44,240 bases of DNA from contig CASFSV010000029.1 of the NCBI GenBank assembly GCA_949297415.1, positions 1-44,240 on the forward strand. The letters run 5' to 3'. Numbering within the stretch: position 1 is the stretch's first letter; each line of letters begins with the position of its first letter. Shown here one piece after another: positions 37,511 through 44,240 of this stretch. The stretch comes from an uncultured Alphaproteobacteria bacterium. GTDB taxonomy: Bacteria; Pseudomonadota; Alphaproteobacteria; RF32; CAG-239. The translations under genes were made by a program, and so were the position numbers. Under the pieces are notes generated by a model. That model saw only the letters and a program-made list of their open reading frames with translations. It did no database searches and had not been told where the DNA came from.

Positions 37511-39436
37511 TTATTTAACTTCTTCAAAGTCTGCATCAACAACGTTATCATCTTTCTTTGCTTCTGCTTCCGGTGCACCTTGTTCTGCGCCTTGTGCTCC
37601 GGCAGCGCCAGCAGCAGCTCCTTGAGCTTTGTACATAGCTTCACCGAGTTTTAAAGAAGCTTGCATTAAAGCATCGGATTTTTCTTTAATAGCTGCAACA
37701 TCGTCACTTTCCATTACGCCTTTTAATGCGGTAATAGCTGATTCAATTGCATCTTTATCAGCAGAAGAAATCTTGTCTGAATTTTCTTTCAAGGTTTTTT
37801 CTGTGGTGTGAATTAATCCTTCAGCTTGGTTCTTAGCTTCAATCAATTCCTTCTTCTTCTTATCTGCTTCGGCGTTAGCTTCTGCATCTTTTACCATCTT
37901 TTCAATATCGGCATCTGATAAGCCACCGGATGCTTGAATACGAATGGCTTGCTCTTTGTTTGTAGCCTTATCTTTTGCAGAAACATTTACGATACCGTTC
38001 GCGTCGATATCAAATGTTACTTCAATTTGTGGCATACCGCGTGGTGCAGGAGGAATACCTACTAAATCAAATTGACCAAGCAATTTATTGTCGGCAGCCA
38101 TTTCACGTTCACCTTGGAATACACGAATTGTAACAGCTGTTTGACCATCTTCCGCAGTTGAGAAAACTTGTGATTTGCGGGTCGGAATAGTTGTGTTTCT
38201 ATCAATCAAACGTGTAAATACACCTCCTAAGGTTTCAATACCCAAAGACAACGGAGTTACATCCAACAACAATACGTCTTTGACATCTCCCATCAATACA
38301 CCACCTTGAATTGATGCACCAACGGCAACAACTTCATCTGGGTTAACGCCTTTGTGTGGTTCTTTACCGAAGATCTCTTTTACCTTTTCTTGTACTTTTG
38401 GCATACGAGTCATACCACCAACCAAGATAACTTCGCTGATATCGGAAGGTTTAACACCTGCATCTGCCATAGCTTTTTTACAAGGTTCAACTGTTCTTTC
38501 GATTAAATCTTCAACAATTGATTCCAATTTGGCACGGGTTAATTTCATATTTAAGTGCTTTGGAATTGGTGTACCGGTGCTCATGTCTGCAGTGATAAAC
38601 GGCAAGTTGACTTCAGTTTGGGTTGTTGAAGACAATTCAATCTTAGCTTTTTCAGCAGCTTCTTTCAAACGTTGTAAAGCAAGACGATCTGCTTTCAAAT
38701 CAATGTTGTTTTCTTTTTTGAATTCATCTGCCAAATAATTTACCAAACGTTGGTCGAAGTCTTCACCACCCAAGAAGGTATCACCATTTGTAGATTTAAC
38801 TTCAAATACGCCGTCTCCGATTTCCAAAATTGAAATATCAAATGTACCACCACCAAGGTCGTAAACAGCGATTGTGCCGGAAGCTTTTTTATCCATACCA
38901 TAAGCCAATGCTGCTGCTGTCGGTTCGTTGATGATACGCAATACATCAAGTCCGGCAATCTTACCAGCGTCTTTTGTTGCTTGGCGTTGTGAGTCATTAA
39001 AGTATGCCGGTACTGTGATAACAGCTTTTTCTATCTTTTCGCCAAGATAGCTTTCTGCGTATTCCTTAATCTTTTGCAAGACGATAGCAGAAATTTGTGA
39101 AGGAGCATATTTTTTGCCTTTAACTTCAACCCATGCGTCACCATTGTCGCCTTCAACAATTTTGAATGGAACGAGTTGCTTATCCTTTGCAACTTCAGGA
39201 GAGTCATAACGACGACCAATTAAACGTTTAATTGCAAATAATGTGTTTTCCGGATTGGTTACAGCCTGACGTTTTGCAGGATAACCAACTAAGGTTTCTG
39301 TATCTGTAAAAGCAACCATAGACGGTGTGGTTCTTGCACCTTCGGAATTCTCCAGTACTTTTGGCTCGCCGCCTTCCATAATCGCAAAGCAGGAGTTTGT
39401 TGTACCTAAGTCAATACCTAATACTTTATTGCTCAT
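37511..39436 (-). CDS. dnaK: Chaperone DnaK (Hsp70)
   Basis: A 641-residue Hsp70. The nucleotide-binding domain begins [17 protein letters not shown] and has [19 protein letters not shown] and [15 protein letters not shown]. The substrate-binding domain contains [16 protein letters not shown]. An Ala/Gly-rich linker leads to the acidic end [19 protein letters not shown] lies 8 nt before the ATG. dnaJ and grpE are not adjacent, unlike the common dnaK-dnaJ arrangement. A heat-shock type promoter lies about 45 nt upstream. Confidence 0.97.
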   Translation of the reverse strand: MSNKVLGIDLGTTNSCFAIMEGGEPKVLENSEGARTTPSMVAFTDTETLVGYPAKRQAVTNPENTLFAIKRLIGRRYDSPEVAKDKQLVPFKIVEGDNGDAWVEVKGKKYAPSQISAIVLQKIKEYAESYLGEKIEKAVITVPAYFNDSQRQATKDAGKIAGLDVLRIINEPTAAALAYGMDKKASGTIAVYDLGGGTFDISILEIGDGVFEVKSTNGDTFLGGEDFDQRLVNYLADEFKKENNIDLKADRLALQRLKEAAEKAKIELSSTTQTEVNLPFITADMSTGTPIPKHLNMKLTRAKLESIVEDLIERTVEPCKKAMADAGVKPSDISEVILVGGMTRMPKVQEKVKEIFGKEPHKGVNPDEVVAVGASIQGGVLMGDVKDVLLLDVTPLSLGIETLGGVFTRLIDRNTTIPTRKSQVFSTAEDGQTAVTIRVFQGEREMAADNKLLGQFDLVGIPPAPRGMPQIEVTFDIDANGIVNVSAKDKATNKEQAIRIQASGGLSDADIEKMVKDAEANAEADKKKKELIEAKNQAEGLIHTTEKTLKENSDKISSADKDAIESAITALKGVMESDDVAAIKEKSDALMQASLKLGEAMYKAQGAAAGAAGAQGAEQGAPEAEAKKDDNVVDADFEEVK

Positions 39437-39480
39437 CTCTTAAATCCTTTAATTACGTTTATAAAATCTTTCTGTTACCT

Positions 39481-39506
39481 TATATAGGGAGCGCTTTTTT
39501 GCTAAG
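39481..39506 (-). promoter_or_regulatory. Heat-shock (RpoH-type) promoter of dnaK
   Basis: On the minus strand: CTTAGC (39501-39506), then 11-12 nt, then CCCTATATA (39481-39489). This fits the sigma-32 pattern CTTG...CCCATAT-like, with the -10 box the stronger half. The assignment is inferred from sequence. Confidence 0.5.
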
Positions 39507-39619
39507 CAATAGGTAAAGGCTAAAAAAATGCAAATTTTTTAAAATTTTTAAAAGACTTAGATGAATTTTATCGGGGGAAAAGAGGTTTGTGTTGTTAAGA
39601 ATATTTTTTTGACAAACAC

Positions 39620-39648
39620 TTGACAAAGTTAATTTTGTTTTGTATATC
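39620..39648 (+). promoter_or_regulatory. Promoter of the flotillin-like gene
   Basis: A perfect TTGACA (39620-39625), a 17-nt spacer and TATATC (39643-39648). A second TTGACA lies 10 nt upstream of the first. It leaves a leader of about 45 nt without a Shine-Dalgarno sequence. Confidence 0.65.
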
Positions 39649-39698
39649 TGTTGCCGACAAATAAAATTATTGTTTCACTAAATTAAATTTAAATTTTT

Positions 39699-41222
39699 AT
39701 GAATGAGTTTATGACTTATTTACCGTGGATTGGCTTAGCCATTGCGGTAGTGATTGTATTATTCATCGTTAGATGGATTTTGTCTTTAAGACGAGTGGTA
39801 AAACCTTCCGAAGTTCATGTTGTAAGGCGTACTAAATCGACAGACATCTATGGACAGCCAAATGAAGACCTCAGTAAAGATCAAACGGCTGGTAACGTTT
39901 ATTACAAAATTCCGATTTGGATGCCGATTTGGGGTGTTGAAGTGCAGGTTCTTCCTCTTTCTAACTTCTCGGTTAAGCTGGAAGATTATGAGGCGTACGA
40001 CAAGGATAAGCTGCCGTTTGTGGTGGACGTGACTGCCTTTTTCCGTATTGCTGATTATCGTCAAGCAGCTTCTCGTATAGAAGATCTTGATACTCTTCAA
40101 GAACATTTGACCAATATTGTGCAAAGTGCCGTGCGTTCTATCTTGGCAAATGATAATTTGGATCAAATTATGGTGCAACGCTCTGTTTATGGTGAGAAGT
40201 TTACTGATGAGGTAAAAGAAAACCTTAAAGAGTGGGGTATTGTGCCAGTTAAGAGTATTGAACTTATGGATGTTCGAGATAAAGGTGGCGAAAAAGTCAT
40301 CTCCAATGTCATGGAAAAGAAGAAATCTTTTATTGATATGGAATCTCGTAAGGAAGTGGCTAAGAATAATCAGGCTGCGCGTGAAGCTGAGATTGCTGCT
40401 GAAAAGGCTATTGCTATTAAGGAACAGGAAAAAGCTGAAGAGGTTGGTAAGCGTACTGCTGATCAAGAAAAAGCTGTCGGTATTGCTCAGGAAAAATCTA
40501 AGCAAGAGATTGCGGAGCAAAAGAAACTTACACAGGAAAAAGACATGGATGTTATCCAAGTTAAGACTGTGCGTCAGGCTGAAATTGATAAGCAAGAAGT
40601 TGTTATCAAGGCTAATGCAGGCAAAGATAAGCAACGTATTGAAGCTGAAGCAGGCGTTATTGTTGCCGGACAGCAGAAAGAAGCTCAAAGAATTGAGGCT
40701 GAAGCTAAGGTTTTGGTGGCTGAACAGAATGAAAAAGCTGCAACCCACGATGCTCAGGCTGCTTATGTGAAGATGACTAAAGAAGCTGAAGCTAATTTGG
40801 TTGCTGCTAAAAATGAAGCAGAAGGTATTGAAGCGAAGGGTAGTGCTGAAGCTACAGCTAAAGAAAAACTTGGTAATGCAGAAGTGGCTCCACAGATCAT
40901 GTTGGCTAAGGAAATCGGTAATAATGAAGGCTATCAGCAGTATTTGATTGAAATCAGAAAAGTTGATGCTATCAAAGAAGTCGGTGTTGAACAGGCTAAG
41001 AACTTGGGTAATGCAGATATCAAGATTATCGCTAACGCCGGTGGAAATTTGAACGAAGGGGTTAATTCCGTAATGGAACTCTTCTCTGCTAAAGGTGGTC
41101 AGAATTTGGGGTCTATGCTTGAAGCATTGGCCGGTTCTGAATTGGGACAGCAGCTTCTTAATAAGGTGATTAAAAAAGATGATGCTGACGATGCAAACAC
41201 AGGTAAGACTTCTAAAAAATAG
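39699..41222 (+). CDS. Flotillin/SPFH-domain membrane protein
   Basis: A 507-residue protein of the flotillin type (YqiK/FloT-like). An N-terminal membrane helix (about 9-31) is followed by an SPFH/PHB domain (about 35-210, with VDVTAFFRIADYRQAASRI and SAVRSILANDNLDQI). Then comes a long Ala/Glu/Lys coiled coil (about 215-420, repeated EAE/EAQRIEAEA) and a C-terminal oligomerisation end. Such proteins form membrane microdomain scaffolds. The usual NfeD partner is not adjacent. The ATG lacks a ribosome-binding site. It is a single-gene unit with its own promoter and terminator. Confidence 0.85.
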   Translation: MNEFMTYLPWIGLAIAVVIVLFIVRWILSLRRVVKPSEVHVVRRTKSTDIYGQPNEDLSKDQTAGNVYYKIPIWMPIWGVEVQVLPLSNFSVKLEDYEAYDKDKLPFVVDVTAFFRIADYRQAASRIEDLDTLQEHLTNIVQSAVRSILANDNLDQIMVQRSVYGEKFTDEVKENLKEWGIVPVKSIELMDVRDKGGEKVISNVMEKKKSFIDMESRKEVAKNNQAAREAEIAAEKAIAIKEQEKAEEVGKRTADQEKAVGIAQEKSKQEIAEQKKLTQEKDMDVIQVKTVRQAEIDKQEVVIKANAGKDKQRIEAEAGVIVAGQQKEAQRIEAEAKVLVAEQNEKAATHDAQAAYVKMTKEAEANLVAAKNEAEGIEAKGSAEATAKEKLGNAEVAPQIMLAKEIGNNEGYQQYLIEIRKVDAIKEVGVEQAKNLGNADIKIIANAGGNLNEGVNSVMELFSAKGGQNLGSMLEALAGSELGQQLLNKVIKKDDADDANTGKTSKK

Positions 41223-41243
41223 AAGTTAAGTCTGAACTAAAAG

Positions 41244-41272
41244 AAAGGAGCGATTTTATCGCTCCTTTTTTT
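41244..41272. terminator. Terminator after the flotillin-like gene
   Basis: A perfect 11-bp stem (41244-41254 with 41258-41268) with a TTT loop, then T-run. The A-run on the left makes it usable for the convergent metK as well. Confidence 0.85.
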
Positions 41273-41317
41273 GTTGTAATTCTGGATGAGTTATTTTCCT
41301 TTATATGAGCAAAAGCC

Positions 41318-42352
41318 TTAAAATGTCGGATTTCCTTGGTTATCAAAGTAACTCATTAAGCCTTTGCGACATAGTTCTTTATATATCGGGCGAGCTAGTT
41401 TTAACTCTTCAATCACGGTTTGCGGTGCACAATTCGGGCAGATATCCGCAATTTTTACTTCACCATCTTTGATTGTTTTGATAACAGCACTCGGAAGTTG
41501 CGATTTGCCGATGCACGAAGATAAATAAACATAGCATGCGTCATTATCTTCAAGGTATTGTATTGCTAATTTACGTGCATATAAATTTAAGGTTAAATCG
41601 GCTTTGCTCGGATCTTTCGTCCAAGGAGAGCCGCCACCAACGGGGCAAGCAGTGGAGTAGAAATCGCATGCTAATTTTCTGCCGGTTATGCCGCAATCAG
41701 CAATGGATGAATGACAACGATAGCAACCTGTGCCGTTAATGATTAAATTTTGTGGCTTTTGTTCTAATACTTCTACTATATAAGGGCTTAAATCTTCCGG
41801 TTTCAACATCGGAACTGCCGCAATGGTGGTCACTATTTCACCTTTTTCATTTATAGTTATCTGGGTTTTTATATCTAAGCCTAGATTTTTAGAAATTTGA
41901 GCTTTTTCATAAAGCGCTTGATTGAGTTTTTTTGCCAAATAAAGTTCTTGATTTATTAATCCTTGGCTCTTTTCTGCATAGCCTACAAATACCCCTTGAT
42001 CGCCCCAACCGTTTGCTTCTATGCCTTGACCTATTTCTTCTGATTGAGCACTGATGAGATTGGTTACTTTTATCTGATTGATGTCAATAGCGTCTGTTTG
42101 CCAAATTTGGCTGTATTCTTCATCATAGCCGATTTCACGCAGAGCTTGTTTGGCTATATCGGTTAAATTTCCGATTTTAACTTTACCGCTTATTTCTCCG
42201 CCGAAGATGATGTTGTTATTCTTGACCATTACTTCTACGGCGTAACGTACTTTTTTATCTTGTTTTAGACATTCGTCCAGAAGGTAGCTTGAAAGAAAAT
42301 CGGCAATTTTATCCGGGTGTCCTAGGGACACATATTCCGCAGTCCTGTTCAT
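41318..42352 (-). CDS. metK: S-adenosylmethionine synthetase, divergent Cys-rich form
   Basis: Makes S-adenosylmethionine from methionine and ATP. 344 residues, shorter than the usual 380-400. Core motifs survive: GHPDK (11-15), GWGDQG (115-120), GITGRK (221-226), GGG (239-241) and KDPSK (246-250). The normally conserved GGPxGDAGLTGRK and HGGGAFSGKDPxKVDRS blocks are altered, to CHSSIADCGITGRK and VGGGSPWTKDPSKADLT. At least nine cysteines, including CYRC (210-213) and CPNC (305-308), are unusual for the family and could bind metal. AAGGAG lies 7 nt before the ATG and directly after a SAM-II type aptamer, which supports the SAM role. Confidence 0.8.
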   Translation of the reverse strand: MNRTAEYVSLGHPDKIADFLSSYLLDECLKQDKKVRYAVEVMVKNNNIIFGGEISGKVKIGNLTDIAKQALREIGYDEEYSQIWQTDAIDINQIKVTNLISAQSEEIGQGIEANGWGDQGVFVGYAEKSQGLINQELYLAKKLNQALYEKAQISKNLGLDIKTQITINEKGEIVTTIAAVPMLKPEDLSPYIVEVLEQKPQNLIINGTGCYRCHSSIADCGITGRKLACDFYSTACPVGGGSPWTKDPSKADLTLNLYARKLAIQYLEDNDACYVYLSSCIGKSQLPSAVIKTIKDGEVKIADICPNCAPQTVIEELKLARPIYKELCRKGLMSYFDNQGNPTF

Positions 42353-42359
42353 TTTAGTT

Positions 42360-42412
42360 CTCCTTGTTTAGTCCTATCAGGTGTCGGACAAGTTAGGTTA
42401 AATCCACACAAA
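42360..42412 (-). promoter_or_regulatory. SAM-II type riboswitch upstream of metK
   Basis: Minus-strand order: GTGT (42409-42406), a GATTTAACC-containing loop, GTCC (42389-42386), ACAC (42384-42381), TGATA, GGAC (42374-42371), CTAAAC, then AAGGAG (42365-42360). GTGT pairs with ACAC inside the loop of the GTCC/GGAC hairpin, giving an H-type pseudoknot. The GATTTAACC, TGATA and CTAAA signatures match the known SAM-II aptamer as I remember it. The Shine-Dalgarno sequence follows immediately, so SAM binding would be expected to hide it and lower metK translation. Confidence 0.75.
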
Positions 42413-42434
42413 GTGATATATCAAATGTCACTTT
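42410..42434 (-). other. Hairpin just upstream of the riboswitch
   Basis: A perfect 7-bp stem, AAAGTGA (42434-42428 on the minus strand) with TCACTTT (42416-42410), around an 11-nt AT-rich loop. It touches the 5' end of the SAM-II aptamer and may be an accessory stem or an unrelated structure. Confidence 0.45.
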
Positions 42435-42450
42435 CAGCGTGATTAAAAAC

Positions 42451-43176
42451 CTATTGCGGATGTTTGTCAAGTGCTTTACGTGTAAAAGTTTCCTTTTCTT
42501 CTTCCGGTACGACAATGCCACAGGATACGACATATTTTAAGGCGTCTTCTACGCTCATCTTTAGTTTTATGACATCTTCTGCCGGTACGATAATTAAAAA
42601 GCCGGAAGTCGGGTTGGGTGTTGTGGGGACAAAAATGCTTAACATTTTTTTGTTGTGCAATTTATGCGCCAATTCTCCGGTGGTGTCTCCAGCTAGGAAC
42701 CCGATTATCCAGATGCCTTTGCGAGGATACTCCAATAATACGGCTTCTTTGAAAGATTTTGATTTTTGGGAGAAAATGGTTTCAAAGAGTTGTTTTAATA
42801 GTGAATAAATGCTTGAAATTAAAGGCATCTTTGAAACAATGTAGTCACCTAAACGTACGAAGAAACCGCCGATGAATCCTGTTGTGAACATACCAATTAC
42901 TATTAAAATGGCAATTAAAATGATTACACCAACTCCGGGGATGTATGGAATTAATTCATGGGCCACAACTTGGGGCGGAATTAATGCGCGTGTCCATTTA
43001 TCCATCCAGATAAATAATTCGTATGCCATGTAAAAAGTGATGGTTACAGGGGCTGTTACTAAAATACCCGTGAATAAATAGGTTTTTAATTTGGAAATCA
43101 CATATCCGAAAAAGCTCGGCCTATTTTGTTTTTCTTCAATGGTCTTGCGTAGTTTTTTGATTTGAGATTTTTTCAT
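42451..43176 (-). CDS. DUF502 family membrane protein
   Basis: A 241-residue protein matching the DUF502 pattern. Two membrane helices (about 31-54 TYLFTGILVTAPVTITFYMA and 80-108 IPGVGVIILIAILIVIGMF) are followed by a soluble domain with SIYSLLKQLFETI, VLLEYPRKGIWIIGFLAG, VFVPTTPNPTSGFLIIVP and the C-terminal VVSCGIVVPEE. Function unknown; the family is widespread in Alphaproteobacteria. The start overlaps the recJ stop by 4 nt (ATGA), so the two genes are translationally coupled. Confidence 0.88.
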   Translation of the reverse strand: MKKSQIKKLRKTIEEKQNRPSFFGYVISKLKTYLFTGILVTAPVTITFYMAYELFIWMDKWTRALIPPQVVAHELIPYIPGVGVIILIAILIVIGMFTTGFIGGFFVRLGDYIVSKMPLISSIYSLLKQLFETIFSQKSKSFKEAVLLEYPRKGIWIIGFLAGDTTGELAHKLHNKKMLSIFVPTTPNPTSGFLIIVPAEDVIKLKMSVEDALKYVVSCGIVVPEEEKETFTRKALDKHPQ

Positions 43177-44240
43177 CTTGCCCTCTTAATGTCGGTAATC
43201 ATAAATTGCAATGTGGTGCGATTGTTCCAATGGTTAAAGCGTAAATTGCCGACAACATCATAACAATCGTGACGCTTGCTTAAAATTTCTTTGCCCATTT
43301 CTGTATCGGCAATCTTAAAAGCAATGGCGGTTAAACGTTCTTTGGTTAAAGTGCTCAGCTCGCATTTGATATGTCCGCTTCCGATAATGTATGGTTTTTC
43401 AAAATATACATTGCGGATGAGGAGTAAAGGTTCAGGATTGCCGGTACCGAACGGTTTTAGTTTTTCTAATTCTTCGCATAGATTATTGTTGGCTGCGGTT
43501 AAGCTTAGACTTAAATCTATGTTTAATATGGGATGTGGTTTTGTGTTATTTAAAACTTTGGCTATATATTCTCCGGCAAATTGCTCAAATTGGGGAATTT
43601 GCTCTTCGGTTAAGGAGAAACCTGCGGCCATGGTGTGTCCGCCACCTTTGGTGATAACGCCTTTTTCTTTGGCGGCGATGATTAATGCTCCTAAATCAAT
43701 GCCGGGAATCGAGCGTGCAGAGCCTTTGACTTCATCTTCTTCAATGCTCATTACAAAAGCCGGCAAATTGTAACGCTCTTTTAATTTTCCGGCAACAATA
43801 CCGATAACGCCTTGGTGCCAACCTTTGCTATATACAAATGCCATAGGCCAGCTTTGCGGAGTTCCCTCTAAGATTTCAATGGATTGTTCTAATACGAAAC
43901 ATTCTATATCTTTGCGCTCTTGGTTGAATGTATTGAGTTCTTCCGCTAATTTTTGTGCTTCCAAAGGATTGGTAGAGCAAAGAAGTCTGCTGCCGACACT
44001 GGCTTTGCCGACACGGCCTCCAGCGTTTATTCTCGGACCGAGCACAAAGCCTAAATGATAAGCGTCAGGTTTTTCATTTATACCGGATAAATCGGATAAA
44101 GTTTTTAGTCCTAAATTTTGGCGGTTGGACATTATTTTTAAGCCTTGCGTTACATACGCACGGTTTATTCCCAATAAAGTTACAACATCGCAAACAGTGC
44201 CCAAAGCAACTAAATCCAACCATTGCATTAAATTAGGTTC
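43173..44240 (-). CDS. recJ: Single-stranded-DNA exonuclease RecJ, C-terminal part
   Basis: A 5'-to-3' single-strand exonuclease of recombination and mismatch repair. Only the last 355 or so residues are in the window; the frame runs off the right edge, reading EPNLMQWLDLVALGTVCDVV at that end. Visible parts are the end of the DHH domain (LDLVALGTVCDVV, LGPRINAGGRVGKAS), the DHHA1 domain (GWHQGVIGIVAGKLKERYNLPAFV, KGSARSIPGIDL, GGGHTMAAGFSL) and the C-terminal OB-like domain (LKPFGTGNPEPLLLIRNV). The N-terminal catalytic aspartates lie outside the window. Confidence 0.95.
   Translation of the reverse strand, partial: EPNLMQWLDLVALGTVCDVVTLLGINRAYVTQGLKIMSNRQNLGLKTLSDLSGINEKPDAYHLGFVLGPRINAGGRVGKASVGSRLLCSTNPLEAQKLAEELNTFNQERKDIECFVLEQSIEILEGTPQSWPMAFVYSKGWHQGVIGIVAGKLKERYNLPAFVMSIEEDEVKGSARSIPGIDLGALIIAAKEKGVITKGGGHTMAAGFSLTEEQIPQFEQFAGEYIAKVLNNTKPHPILNIDLSLSLTAANNNLCEELEKLKPFGTGNPEPLLLIRNVYFEKPYIIGSGHIKCELSTLTKERLTAIAFKIADTEMGKEILSKRHDCYDVVGNLRFNHWNNRTTLQFMITDIKRAR

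Overview
The window is chromosomal DNA from a low-GC alphaproteobacterium. Ribosomal proteins L3, L14, S10 and S14, together with GroEL and DnaK, read as alphaproteobacterial, and the metK leader carries a SAM-II type riboswitch, a class best known from Alphaproteobacteria. Low GC, several ABC exporters and a long autotransporter fit an uncultured host- or gut-associated lineage, but that placement is inference. The standard genetic code is used.

Layout. 1-140: probable left end of an IS200-like insertion sequence whose transposase would lie off the left edge. 166-621: small secreted protein gene (-). 847-10400: a merged S10-spc ribosomal operon, rpsJ-rplCDWB-rpsS-rplV-rpsC-rplP-rpmC-rpsQ-rplNXE-rpsNH-rplFR-rpsE-rpmD-rplO. 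It has possible leader hairpins, an unexplained folded element between rpmD and rplO, and a terminator straight after rplO where secY usually follows. 10400-19840: accessory stretch with an orphan membrane protein, a gene remnant, an N-formylglutamate amidohydrolase-like enzyme, a bPH2 membrane protein, a subtilisin-fold protein lacking the catalytic serine, a GNAT acetyltransferase, an ABC exporter, an HD phosphohydrolase, an unrecognised 534-residue protein and a 77-residue protein. 19840-26810: a second ABC exporter paralogous to the first, then on the minus strand a translationally coupled pair of ABC half-exporters (the second frameshifted), then a membrane-anchored CgeB-like glycosyltransferase. 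26840-28900: groES-groEL. 28970-33088: a 1372-residue autotransporter with N-terminal ankyrin-like and Cys-rich modules. 33102-37370: membrane protein, secreted MORN-type repeat protein, UDP-glucose dehydrogenase (-), Spy/CpxP-like periplasmic protein. 37460-41275: dnaK (-) and a flotillin-like gene (+), divergent. 41318-44240: divergent metK under a SAM-II type riboswitch (-), a DUF502 membrane protein and the C-terminal part of recJ (-), which runs off the right edge.

Themes. Apart from translation and chaperone genes, much of the window concerns the envelope: four ABC exporters, a surface autotransporter, a secreted repeat protein, a glycosyltransferase and UDP-glucuronate supply, and a flotillin. 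Intergenic signals are crisp: many hairpin terminators, several -35/-10 promoters with 16-17 nt spacers, and several structured leaders. The strongest leads are the subtilisin-fold pseudo-protease, the rpmD-rplO RNA element, the SAM-II/divergent metK pair, the frameshifted exporter and the autotransporter architecture. No CRISPR array, tRNA or rRNA was seen.
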